DNA of 25,219 nt from Rhodobiaceae bacterium (lineage in GTDB: Bacteria; Pseudomonadota; Alphaproteobacteria; Rhizobiales; Tepidamorphaceae). The position numbers and the translations under genes were made by a program. Where the stretch lies: the NCBI GenBank assembly GCA_020637985.1, contig JACKJK010000017.1, positions 1 through 25,219 on the forward strand, in the 5' to 3' direction. This document shows positions 14,652-21,805 of the stretch, piece by piece. Each line of letters opens with the position of its first letter. Position 1 is the stretch's first letter. The notes beneath the pieces are model-generated. The model saw only the letters and a list, made by a program, of their open reading frames with translations. It had not been told where the DNA came from and did not search any database.

Positions 14652-15214
14652 TGGAAGCCGCCACCCGCGCGATGGACGCCGGCAGCGATGCGCTGCCGGC
14701 AACCGTCCGGGTCTGGGACCCGTTCGTGCGCATCTTCCACTGGTCGCTCGTCGCCCTGTTCGCCTTCGCGTTCCTCACCGGCGACGAATGGGACAAGCCG
14801 CACGAGTTCGCCGGCTACGTCGTCGCGGGCCTGATCGGGCTACGGGTGATCTGGGGCTTCATCGGCACGCGCCACGCCCGGTTCTCCGATTTCGTGACCG
14901 GGCCGGGAACGGTCATCGGCTACCTGAAGGACGCGGCGGGTTTCCGCGCCCGCCGCCACCTCGGCCACAACCCGGCCGGCGGCGCGATGGTGCTCGCCCT
15001 GCTCGCGGCCATCGCCGTCATCTCGCTGACCGGCCACATGATGACCACCGACGCCTACTGGGGCGTGAAGTGGGTGGAAGAGGTGCACGAAGCTGCCGCG
15101 TTCGGCACGCTGGGGCTGATCGCCCTGCATGTCGGCGGCGTCGTCTTCGCCAGCATCGAGCACGGCGAGAACCTCGTGCGGGCCATGGTCACGGGGCGCA
15201 AGCGCGCGAGCTAG
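14651..15214 (+). CDS. Cytochrome b561-family di-heme membrane protein
   Basis: The 187-residue protein has four likely membrane helices (about 28-44, 52-72, 112-132, 148-168). Histidines placed for two b-type hemes are H30, H51, H146 and H160, with H129 as an alternative. The N-terminal VRVWDPFVRIFHWSLV and central HNPAGG motifs are typical of the prokaryotic cytochrome b561/Ni-Fe hydrogenase cytochrome b group. Members carry electrons between the quinone pool and a periplasmic partner; the partner is not encoded here beyond the PepSY protein upstream. The TAG stop lies at the edge of an intergenic palindromic repeat. Confidence 0.9.
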   Translation: MEAATRAMDAGSDALPATVRVWDPFVRIFHWSLVALFAFAFLTGDEWDKPHEFAGYVVAGLIGLRVIWGFIGTRHARFSDFVTGPGTVIGYLKDAAGFRARRHLGHNPAGGAMVLALLAAIAVISLTGHMMTTDAYWGVKWVEEVHEAAAFGTLGLIALHVGGVVFASIEHGENLVRAMVTGRKRAS

Positions 15215-15326
15215 AGCGGGATGAGGAAAGGCGGATACAGGTTTTCCGTCCCATCCCGCTCCGGCCTTGTTGGAGTAGATCACGTTCATGATCACGGGCC
15301 GGTTCGGCCCAGATCATCGTGATCTA
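15213..15326. repeat. Intergenic palindromic repeat element, Rhizobiales type
   Basis: Two hairpins in tandem. First, GAGCGGGATG (15214-15223) pairs perfectly with CATCCCGCTC (15252-15261). Second, TAGATCACG (15276-15284) pairs with CGTGATCTA (15318-15326), continued inward by ATGATC/GATCAT and GGGCCG/CGGCCC with a TTC bulge. From memory, very similar pairs (AGAGCGGGATGAGGAAA followed by GATCACGTTCATGAT) occur many times between genes in Mesorhizobium relatives. It begins inside the stop codon of the cytochrome b561 gene and may act as its transcript end. It also fills the first part of a 427-base stretch without a confident gene. Confidence 0.7.
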
Positions 15327-15402
15327 GCCCCCTACCAGCAGCGCGCCTGGCCGCACCGCCGGATCGGCAGCCCCGCCGGTCCGGCGGTCGCAGCCTATGG
15401 CT

Positions 15403-15558
15403 TCAGATGAACCGCGCGTCGTCGACAGGTGCGTTCCTGTCGAGCCGGTTCACGACCGCCAGCATCGGGTGCTGCAGATGAGAAACGAAGGTCGCGGTCA
15501 TGCTATGCTCGCTGCCCGTTGTTTGCGCCGCCATCGATGTCACGACGATTTCCGGCAT
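15403..15558 (-). CDS. Possible small protein, 51 residues, unknown
   Basis: In the gene-poor stretch 15327-15641 a minus-strand frame opens with ATG at 15558 (MPEIVVTSMA) and ends with TGA at 15403 after NAPVDDARFI. Internal ATGs at 15534 and 15501 are alternatives. There is no clear ribosome binding site, signal peptide or membrane helix, and I do not recognise a family, although a short protein ending in RFI seems vaguely familiar from Rhizobiales. The rest of the stretch shows only GC-rich sequence with short inverted repeats. It could well be non-coding. Confidence 0.3.
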   Translation of the reverse strand: MPEIVVTSMAAQTTGSEHSMTATFVSHLQHPMLAVVNRLDRNAPVDDARFI

Positions 15559-15641
15559 TGAAGGGATAGTCTGGGGCGAATACAAGCTCGCGGCCCGCGC
15601 CTGCAGGTCCGTGACAGCGCAGTGATTATCGCCGGCGCGCC

Positions 15642-16370
15642 TCAGGCCGCAACGGCGGCAAGGATGGCGTTGCGCCAGTTGGCGTAGACCTTGCGCGCCA
15701 CCGCGTGGGCCTCGTCCTCGCGCGAGATGAAGGCGTTGGTAAATAGCTCCGCACCGTTTTCGCCCATCGCCTCGACAAGCAGTTCGTCGGTGCCGGGAAT
15801 GGCGCGCCAGTCGTTTACCGTTTCGCGCGTCGCCTCCAGGTGAAATTGCAGCGACAGCACGCGCGGCCCCAGCGTCATCGCCTGCACAGCGCAGGCCGGC
15901 GAGTGCGCCAGCACACGGGCATCCTCGGGCGGGCGCACCACTTCCGAGTAGTGCCACTGCAAGGCCGGAAAGCCGCTTTCGACACCGGCGAACCAGGCGC
16001 TGCCGGCGCCTTCGCGGTTCAGGTCGATGGTCATCACGCCGATTTCGCTGGTGCCCGCAGGAGCGACCTCGCCGCCGCAGGCCGCCGCCAGAAGCTGATG
16101 GCCAAGACACAGGCCGAAATAGCCCATGCCGCGCTCGCGCACGGCCTCGCGGATCGCCCGCTTCTCGCCGGCAAGCCAGGGGTGCTCGTCCTCCTGCCAG
16201 ACGTCCATCGGCCCGCCCATGACCCACAGGGCATCGAAGCCGCCGAGGTCGGGAATCGTATCTCCGCGCTCGAAATCCACCGTCGTTACCTGCGCGCCGT
16301 CGGCACGCATCATGTCCCGGTAGACGCCGGGATGGACGGTCTGCGAGTGCTGGAAAACGAGGATGCGCAT
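15642..16370 (-). CDS. Class I glutamine amidotransferase-like protein
   Basis: The 242-residue cytosolic protein has the full catalytic triad of class I glutamine amidotransferases: nucleophile C88 in GLCLGHQLLA, and H177 and E179 in LQFHLEAT. MGGPMDVW near residue 51 forms the oxyanion-hole region. This stand-alone type resembles GMP-synthase-like amidotransferases and gamma-glutamyl hydrolases such as PuuD relatives; it has no synthetase domain, so the reaction beyond glutamine or gamma-glutamyl hydrolysis is unknown. The gene follows the DapA-family gene on the same strand after 73 bases, which contain a small hairpin (CGCCT/AGGCG) near the upstream stop codon, so co-transcription is possible but not certain. 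Confidence 0.88.
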   Translation of the reverse strand: MRILVFQHSQTVHPGVYRDMMRADGAQVTTVDFERGDTIPDLGGFDALWVMGGPMDVWQEDEHPWLAGEKRAIREAVRERGMGYFGLCLGHQLLAAACGGEVAPAGTSEIGVMTIDLNREGAGSAWFAGVESGFPALQWHYSEVVRPPEDARVLAHSPACAVQAMTLGPRVLSLQFHLEATRETVNDWRAIPGTDELLVEAMGENGAELFTNAFISREDEAHAVARKVYANWRNAILAAVAA

Positions 16371-16443
16371 GCGGTTCAGCCGACTTCAGCAGAGGTTTGC
16401 AGACCCGCGACGATGCACCGGGCGGACGCGCCTTTCAAGGCGT

Positions 16444-17397
16444 CTAGAACTTCAGGCCGCATGCATCGAAGGCTTCGCGCGTGCGTGCCTTCTCTTCCTC
16501 GGTCAGCTCGAGCATCGGACGGCGAACGCTGCCGCCGGCCTGGCCGAGCAGTTCCTGCCAGTACTTCTGGTGGGCGAGCGGCTTGCCGGGAGGGCGGGTG
16601 CTGTGCAGCGCGCTGCGCACCGGTTCGAGGCTGTCATACACCTTGCGGGCCTCGTCCACCTGGCCGCGCATGGCAAGCTCGGTGTATTCGTGCATGCGGC
16701 GGTCGTTGGCGGTCTGCAGCAGCAGCGGGGTCGTCGAGCCCAGGTGCAGCTGCCAGCCCAGCTCGACGATGTTATCGAGCCACTCGGCTTCGGATGTCGA
16801 GGACACCGGCAGCTTGTCGCCCGCCATCCGCGCCAGAGCCATGTACATCGGACGGGGCACAGCGTACTTGATGGCGACGATATTGGGCAAGTTTGCCAGG
16901 CGCACGCACAGCTCCGGGCTCATCACGTAGCCGCTGTCGGGATGGCTGCACGGAATGATGCCGATCTCGAGCTGGTCGCACAGGTATTCGTAATAGCGCA
17001 TCAGGACATCGCAGCGCTCGGCCACGAAGTGCAGGACCGGCGCGGCCACAACGACATAGTCGACCCCGATCTGCTGGGCGTGGCGCGCAAGCTCGAGCAC
17101 GGTATCCACGCGCTGGTCGGAGCACGACGCGATCATGCCGGCCTTGCCGCTGCACTCCTCGAGGGCGATCTCGAAGGTGCGTTTCCGCTCCTCGATCGAC
17201 ATCGAGTAGTATTCGCCCTGCTTGCTGCTGATGCACAATCCGGCCATGCCGAGATCGTCGATCCAGTGGCGGATGTTGGAACGCAGGCCAGCTTCGTCGA
17301 TCGAATGATCGGGAAGCATCGGGTTGAGGGCGTTCGCCCATATCCCGCGCATGTTCACGCGCGCGTAGTCCTTGGCGTCTAGCCTTGAGTACCTCAT
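16444..17397 (-). CDS. DapA-family (dihydrodipicolinate synthase / N-acetylneuraminate lyase) aldolase, atypical
   Basis: The 317-residue TIM-barrel protein keeps the Schiff-base lysine (K177 in NIVAIKYAV). Other DapA signatures are changed. The GTTGE motif reads SSKQGE (57-62), so the paired threonines are missing, and the usual LYNVP with the catalytic tyrosine reads PCSHP (149-153), with Cys in place of Tyr. It should therefore not be DapA of lysine synthesis but some other pyruvate- or keto-acid-type lyase or hydratase of unknown substrate. The start at 17397 follows AGGAG by four bases; a longer frame upstream lacks support. It is divergent from an aspartate dehydrogenase gene, and they may share a pathway and a regulatory region. 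Confidence 0.85.
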   Translation of the reverse strand: MRYSRLDAKDYARVNMRGIWANALNPMLPDHSIDEAGLRSNIRHWIDDLGMAGLCISSKQGEYYSMSIEERKRTFEIALEECSGKAGMIASCSDQRVDTVLELARHAQQIGVDYVVVAAPVLHFVAERCDVLMRYYEYLCDQLEIGIIPCSHPDSGYVMSPELCVRLANLPNIVAIKYAVPRPMYMALARMAGDKLPVSSTSEAEWLDNIVELGWQLHLGSTTPLLLQTANDRRMHEYTELAMRGQVDEARKVYDSLEPVRSALHSTRPPGKPLAHQKYWQELLGQAGGSVRRPMLELTEEEKARTREAFDACGLKF

Positions 17398-17441
17398 AGT
17401 GCTCCTATGACCGTCAGGGCTGCCGCCATCGCCCTCCACAT

Positions 17442-17465
17442 ATTCACGCATTCCTTTGTGTGAAT
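17442..17465. promoter_or_regulatory. Inverted repeat between the DapA-like and aspartate dehydrogenase genes
   Basis: ATTCAC (17442-17447) and GTGAAT (17460-17465) flank a 12-nt spacer in the 166-base divergent intergenic region. This is a plausible operator for joint control of both genes. No regulator gene lies beside it, and the evidence is symmetry alone. Confidence 0.3.
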
Positions 17466-17563
17466 GGCATATCTCGCGCGCCGATTCCAGAGCCTCATTG
17501 CGTGAGGGAAGGTATTCTGTCTATCCCCTTTTGCCACGCCATTCGGGACACAAGGGAGCGGAA

Positions 17564-18376
17564 ATGAAACTGGCGCTGATCGGGCATGGCGGCATCGCGA
17601 CCTACGCCGCAACGCAATGGCAAGAAGACGCTGGAATTTCGGTCGCCGCCGTTATTTGCCGGCGCGGCCGTGAAGCCGCAGCCAGCGAGGCGATCTCGGC
17701 GGCGCATGGCATGCCGGTCCCGGCAGTGGCGGATGCGGCAGACCTTCCCGACGGTATCGCTCTGGCCGTTGATTGCGGCGGACACGCGGCGCTGATGGCG
17801 CACGGCCCCGCGCTGCTGCGCGCCGGCACCGATGTCGTCAGCGTGGCCAGCGGCGTGCTGGCGACGCCGGAGCATGCCGAGGCGCTCGATGCGGCGGCAC
17901 GCCAAGGCGGCGCCCGCCTGCGGTTCGTGTCGGGGGCGATCGGCGCCGTCGACGCGGTTGCGGCAGCCGCCGTCGGGGGGCTGGAGCGGCTCACCTACAT
18001 CGGGCGCAAGGCGCCGGCGGGATGGCGCGGTTCGGCGGCGGAAGAGGTGCTCGACCTGGATGCGCTGAGCGAGGCCGCAGTGCACTTTCAGGGCAGCGCG
18101 CGCGAGGCGGCGCGCCGCTATCCCAAGAACGCCAATGTCGCCGCAACGATCGCCTTCGCCGGCGCCGGCCTCGATGAAACGCAGGTGACGCTGATCGCCG
18201 ATCCGGCGATGACGTCGAACCGGCACGAAGTCGTCGCGGAAGGCGCCTTCGGACGGCTGCACTTCGTCATCGACGGCAACACGCTTTCATCAAATCCGCG
18301 CTCTTCCGCGCTGACGGCGATGAGCGTCGTCGCGCATGTGCGCCAGCGGCTGCAACGGACCAGCGTCTGCGGATGA
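17564..18376 (+). CDS. nadX: Aspartate dehydrogenase family protein (NadX type)
   Basis: The 270-residue protein has an N-terminal Rossmann fold (LALIGHGGIA) and the C-terminal domain of the aspartate dehydrogenase family: SGAIGAVDA (123-131), YPKNANVAATIAFAGAG (186-202), IADP (211-214) and the catalytic H221 in NRHEV. These enzymes oxidise L-aspartate to iminoaspartate with NAD(P)+, feeding NAD synthesis or working in amino-acid breakdown or reductive amination of oxaloacetate. No nadA or nadC is nearby, so a catabolic or special role beside the divergent DapA-like gene is more likely than NAD synthesis. The ATG at 17564 follows GGGAG; the frame extends upstream but without a ribosome binding site. 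Confidence 0.85.
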   Translation: MKLALIGHGGIATYAATQWQEDAGISVAAVICRRGREAAASEAISAAHGMPVPAVADAADLPDGIALAVDCGGHAALMAHGPALLRAGTDVVSVASGVLATPEHAEALDAAARQGGARLRFVSGAIGAVDAVAAAAVGGLERLTYIGRKAPAGWRGSAAEEVLDLDALSEAAVHFQGSAREAARRYPKNANVAATIAFAGAGLDETQVTLIADPAMTSNRHEVVAEGAFGRLHFVIDGNTLSSNPRSSALTAMSVVAHVRQRLQRTSVCG

Positions 18377-18441
18377 CACGCCGCAGCCGCAAGGCAAGGC
18401 TGGCCATGATTCCGTTCGATTGATATTCAACGCTGCGCGAC

Positions 18442-18458
18442 GCCGGCAGCATGCCGGC
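18442..18458 (+). other. Short GC hairpin ahead of pepN
   Basis: GCCGGCA (18442-18448) and TGCCGGC (18452-18458) form a 7-bp stem with a 3-nt loop, 39 bases before the pepN start and 65 bases after the aspartate dehydrogenase stop. No T run follows, so it is not a standard terminator. It may mark the boundary between transcripts or lie in the pepN leader. Confidence 0.3.
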
Positions 18459-18497
18459 ACGATCCTGCCCCCTGCACGCGCCCCCACGGGAGACGAC

Positions 18498-21146
18498 ATG
18501 CGAACCGACACGCCGCAGACGATTCACCTGGCTGACTACGCCCCGCCCGCCTACCTGATCGACCGGGTTTCGCTCGACGTGCGGCTTTCGCCGAACGCGA
18601 CGCGGGTCGAGGCCAGGCTGGCGATCCGCCGCAACCCGGCGCACGAAGGGCCGGCAGGCGCCCTGCGGCTCGACGGCGAAGGGCTGAAGTTCGAAGGGCT
18701 CGACATCGACGGCGTGCCGCTGATGCACAACGACTACGCCGCGGACGAGAGCGGCCTGACCCTCAACTCGCCGCCGCAGGGACCTTTCACCCTGCGCACC
18801 GTCGTCACCGTCGACCCCGCGGCGAACACGCAGCTGATGGGGCTGTACCGCTCCAACGGCGTCTACACGACGCAATGCGAGGCGGAGGGATTTCGCCGCA
18901 TCACCTACTTCCTCGACCGGCCGGACGTGCTCAGCGTCTACACCACGCGCATCGAGGCGCGCAAAGCCGACGCGCCGGTGCTGCTGTCGAACGGCAATCC
19001 GGTGGAGGCCGGCGACATTGCCGGCACGGACAGGCATTTCGCGATCTGGCACGACCCCCATCCCAAGCCCTGCTACCTGTTCGCGCTGGTCGGCGGGGAT
19101 CTCGCGCTGGTGCGCGAGGATTTCACGACGAAGTCCGGCAAGCCGGTCGACCTGCGGGTCTATGTCGAACAGGGCAACCAGGACCAGGCGGCCTTCGCCA
19201 TGGACGCGCTGAAGCGCTCGATGCGCTGGGACGAGGAGGCCTTCGGGCGCGAGTACGACCTCGACGTCTTCTCCATCGTCGCCGTGTCGCACTTCAACAT
19301 GGGCGCGATGGAGAACAAGGGCCTCAACATCTTCAACGACAAGTACGTGCTGGCCGCCCAGGAGACGGCAACCGACAGCGACTACGAGGGCGTCGAGGCG
19401 GTCATCGCGCACGAATATTTCCACAACTGGACCGGCAACCGGATCACCTGCCGCGACTGGTTCCAGCTGTGCCTGAAGGAAGGGCTGACTGTGTTCCGCG
19501 ACCAGGAGTTCACCTCCGACACGCGGTCGCGACCGGTCAAGCGCATCCAGGACGTGCGGCTTCTCAGGACCCACCAGTTCAGCGAGGACGCCGGGCCGCT
19601 GGCGCATCCGGTGCGGCCGCAGGCCTACCGCGAGATCAACAACTTCTACACCGCGACCGTCTACGAAAAAGGCGCGGAGGTGATCCGCATGCTGAAGACG
19701 CTGATCGGATCGGAAGCGTTCGCACGCGGCATGGACCTCTATTTCGACCGCCACGACGGCGATGCCGCGACGATCGAGCAGTTCATCGCCTGCTTCTCCG
19801 AGGCGAGCGGGCGCGACCTTTCCCAGTTCATGCTGTGGTACAGCCAGGCCGGCACGCCGGAGGTCGCGGTCAGGCAGAGCTACGACGCGACCGCGAAAAC
19901 GCTCACGCTCGAGCTTGCCCAAGCCTGCCCGGCGACGCCGGGACAGGCGACAAAGGCAGCAATGTCGATCCCCCTGCGCTTCGCGCTCATCGGCGCCGAC
20001 GGGCGCGAAATGAAGGCGCAGCCGCAAGCCGGCGCGCCGGTTCGCGGCGACGTCATCGAGATGACGCAGGAGCGCCAGAGCATCTGCTTCGAGGGCGTTC
20101 GCGAGCAACCGGTGGTGTCGCTGCTGCGCGGCTTCTCGGCGCCGGTGAAGCTGAAGGACGAAACCAGCACCGCCGACCGGCTGTTCCTGCTGCGCCACGA
20201 CCGCGATCCTTTCAACCGCTGGCAGGCCGGGCAGAGCCTGATGATGGCGGAGGTGCTGGCGGGCCAGCGCGAGGCGGCGGGCGGACGCTCACCGGCGATC
20301 CGCGGCGAGATCGTCGCGGCGGTGATGGACGCGGCCGGCAACACCTCGCTCGACGATGCATTCCGCGCGGAACTGCTGAAGCCGCCATCCTTTTCCGATG
20401 TTGCTCAGGGGATCGGCAACAATGTCGACCCGGACGCGATCCACGCGGCGCTCGAGGCGCTGCGCGTGCAGTTCGCCGAGCAGGCCGGCGCGCAGTTGCG
20501 AGCGATCGTGCAGGAAACCCGCGACGACGGGCCTTTCAGTCCCGATGCCCCGGCGGCGGGGAAGCGGGCGCTGAAGAACGCCGCCCTGGCGCTGCTGTGC
20601 GCGAGTGCGCGTCCGCAGGCGCTGGACGTCGCGCGCGCCCAGTTCGAGACGGCCGACAACATGACGGACCGCATCGGCGCGCTCGGCGTTCTGGTGCAAC
20701 GCGCGGGCGATGGCGGGGCCGCGCCGCTGGCTTCGTTCTACGACCGCTACCGAACCTATCCGCTGGTCGTCGACAAGTGGCTGGCGCTGCAGGCATCGGC
20801 GCCAGGGGCGCGGACACTCGATACGGTCAGGACGCTGATGGCGCATCCCGCCTTCTCGATGAGCAATCCGAACCGGGTGCGGTCCCTGCTCGGCACGTTT
20901 GCGGCGGCCAACCCGGTCGGTTTCAACCGCGGCGACGGCGCCGGCTACGCATTCATCGCCGAGCGCGTCCTTGAACTCGACACGCTGAACCCGCAGGTTG
21001 CCGCACGGCTACTCGGCGCCTTCCGCAGCTGGAAGACCCTGGAGCCTGGCCGTCAGGACCTGGCGCGCGAGGCGCTGGAGAGAATCGCGGCAACCGGGAC
21101 GTTGTCGAACGACGTCTCGGACATCGTCACGCGATCGCTTTCCTGA
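18498..21146 (+). CDS. pepN: Aminopeptidase N (M1 zinc metallopeptidase)
   Basis: The 882-residue cytosolic peptidase matches the length of E. coli PepN (about 870). An N-terminal beta domain is followed by the catalytic domain with the substrate-binding GAMENK motif (269-274) and the zinc site HEYFH...E (H305, H309, E328, catalytic E306), then an Ig-like domain and an all-helical C-terminal domain ending in SDIVTRSLS. It removes N-terminal residues from peptides, finishing protein turnover. The start at 18498 is supported by GGGAG seven bases upstream; the frame is open for another 54 codons but those residues have no PepN-like sequence. The end overlaps the convergent membrane-protein gene by 20 bases. 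I recall pepN lying near a PAS kinase and glnE in related Rhizobiales. Confidence 0.95.
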   Translation: MRTDTPQTIHLADYAPPAYLIDRVSLDVRLSPNATRVEARLAIRRNPAHEGPAGALRLDGEGLKFEGLDIDGVPLMHNDYAADESGLTLNSPPQGPFTLRTVVTVDPAANTQLMGLYRSNGVYTTQCEAEGFRRITYFLDRPDVLSVYTTRIEARKADAPVLLSNGNPVEAGDIAGTDRHFAIWHDPHPKPCYLFALVGGDLALVREDFTTKSGKPVDLRVYVEQGNQDQAAFAMDALKRSMRWDEEAFGREYDLDVFSIVAVSHFNMGAMENKGLNIFNDKYVLAAQETATDSDYEGVEAVIAHEYFHNWTGNRITCRDWFQLCLKEGLTVFRDQEFTSDTRSRPVKRIQDVRLLRTHQFSEDAGPLAHPVRPQAYREINNFYTATVYEKGAEVIRMLKTLIGSEAFARGMDLYFDRHDGDAATIEQFIACFSEASGRDLSQFMLWYSQAGTPEVAVRQSYDATAKTLTLELAQACPATPGQATKAAMSIPLRFALIGADGREMKAQPQAGAPVRGDVIEMTQERQSICFEGVREQPVVSLLRGFSAPVKLKDETSTADRLFLLRHDRDPFNRWQAGQSLMMAEVLAGQREAAGGRSPAIRGEIVAAVMDAAGNTSLDDAFRAELLKPPSFSDVAQGIGNNVDPDAIHAALEALRVQFAEQAGAQLRAIVQETRDDGPFSPDAPAAGKRALKNAALALLCASARPQALDVARAQFETADNMTDRIGALGVLVQRAGDGGAAPLASFYDRYRTYPLVVDKWLALQASAPGARTLDTVRTLMAHPAFSMSNPNRVRSLLGTFAAANPVGFNRGDGAGYAFIAERVLELDTLNPQVAARLLGAFRSWKTLEPGRQDLAREALERIAATGTLSNDVSDIVTRSLS

Positions 21147-21558
21147 TCGCGGCGGCGAGGGCCTGCGGCTCGTCGGTTCCGATGCGAACGGCGCTGCCGT
21201 CGCGTTTCGTGATCTCGACGGCCTGCAGGCCGGAGACGTTGTAGAGCCAGCCGTGCGGGGTGAAGCGGATGCCCCAGCCCCACCACCACTTGTTGATGAC
21301 CGGCTCGGCGGAAACGATGTCGCCCAACGGCATGCTCTTCTTCCAGAAACCGAAGCTGAAGTGCCAGGTCAGCATGCGCTCCGCGATGCTCACCGTGAGT
21401 GAGGAAACAAGGGCGCCGAGCAGCAGCGCGGCCACAACCAGCGCCAGGAAGAAGGGATGGAACCGGCTCGCGACTGCAAAGCCGGCAAGCGCGATGACGA
21501 CCACGGCAAAGATCGCCAGCATCAAGACGCCCGGCTGCGTGTGGCGATAGTCAGACAT
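21127..21558 (-). CDS. Small membrane protein with PH-like C-terminal domain, unknown function
   Basis: The 143-residue protein has two hydrophobic helices (about 11-30 and 35-54) followed by a soluble domain. Its MPLGDI, KWWWGWGIRFTPHGWLYNVS and VEITKRDGSAVRIGTDEPQAL stretches look like the bacterial PH-like domains of small membrane proteins. I do not know a specific function. It is a monocistronic gene convergent with pepN; the last 20 bases overlap the pepN end, so the two transcripts are antisense there. The intergenic region on its other side leads to a divergent sensor kinase. Confidence 0.8.
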   Translation of the reverse strand: MSDYRHTQPGVLMLAIFAVVVIALAGFAVASRFHPFFLALVVAALLLGALVSSLTVSIAERMLTWHFSFGFWKKSMPLGDIVSAEPVINKWWWGWGIRFTPHGWLYNVSGLQAVEITKRDGSAVRIGTDEPQALAAAIRKAIA

Positions 21559-21717
21559 CGAAAGTTCCAGGCATCGAAATTCCCTTCGGCGTTGCTCTCC
21601 GGAGGCCGTGACTGCGGTCCTGCGCGCGCAAAGTGCCCATCAGTCGGCACCGGGCGGGTAACAAATGCTAGCAATCGAAAATTAAGATTCAATTTACCTT
21701 TGCCGACTCTGGACAAG

Positions 21718-21760
21718 CCGATTCGCATCGATTCTGATAGGAGCGATTCGGAACGATGCG
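21718..21760 (+). promoter_or_regulatory. CGATTC direct repeats and inverted repeat upstream of the PAS kinase
   Basis: In the 247-base gap between the small membrane protein gene and the kinase gene, CGATTC occurs at 21719, 21729 and 21744, and CGCATCG (21724-21730) faces CGATGCG (21754-21760). The surrounding 21660-21710 segment is AT-rich for this genome and probably holds a promoter, but I cannot fix the -10 and -35 boxes. Possible regulator site. Confidence 0.3.
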
Positions 21761-21805
21761 GACTTCGTCAGGGGGCTGGCGAGGAGTTCTGATACAGGAA
21801 ACGAT

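Noticed and set aside
15403..16227. A 274-codon minus-strand frame overlapping the amidotransferase gene.
   Set aside because: Most of it is an out-of-frame shadow of the amidotransferase, which has an intact catalytic triad. Only the last 51 codons, outside that gene, were kept as a weak candidate.
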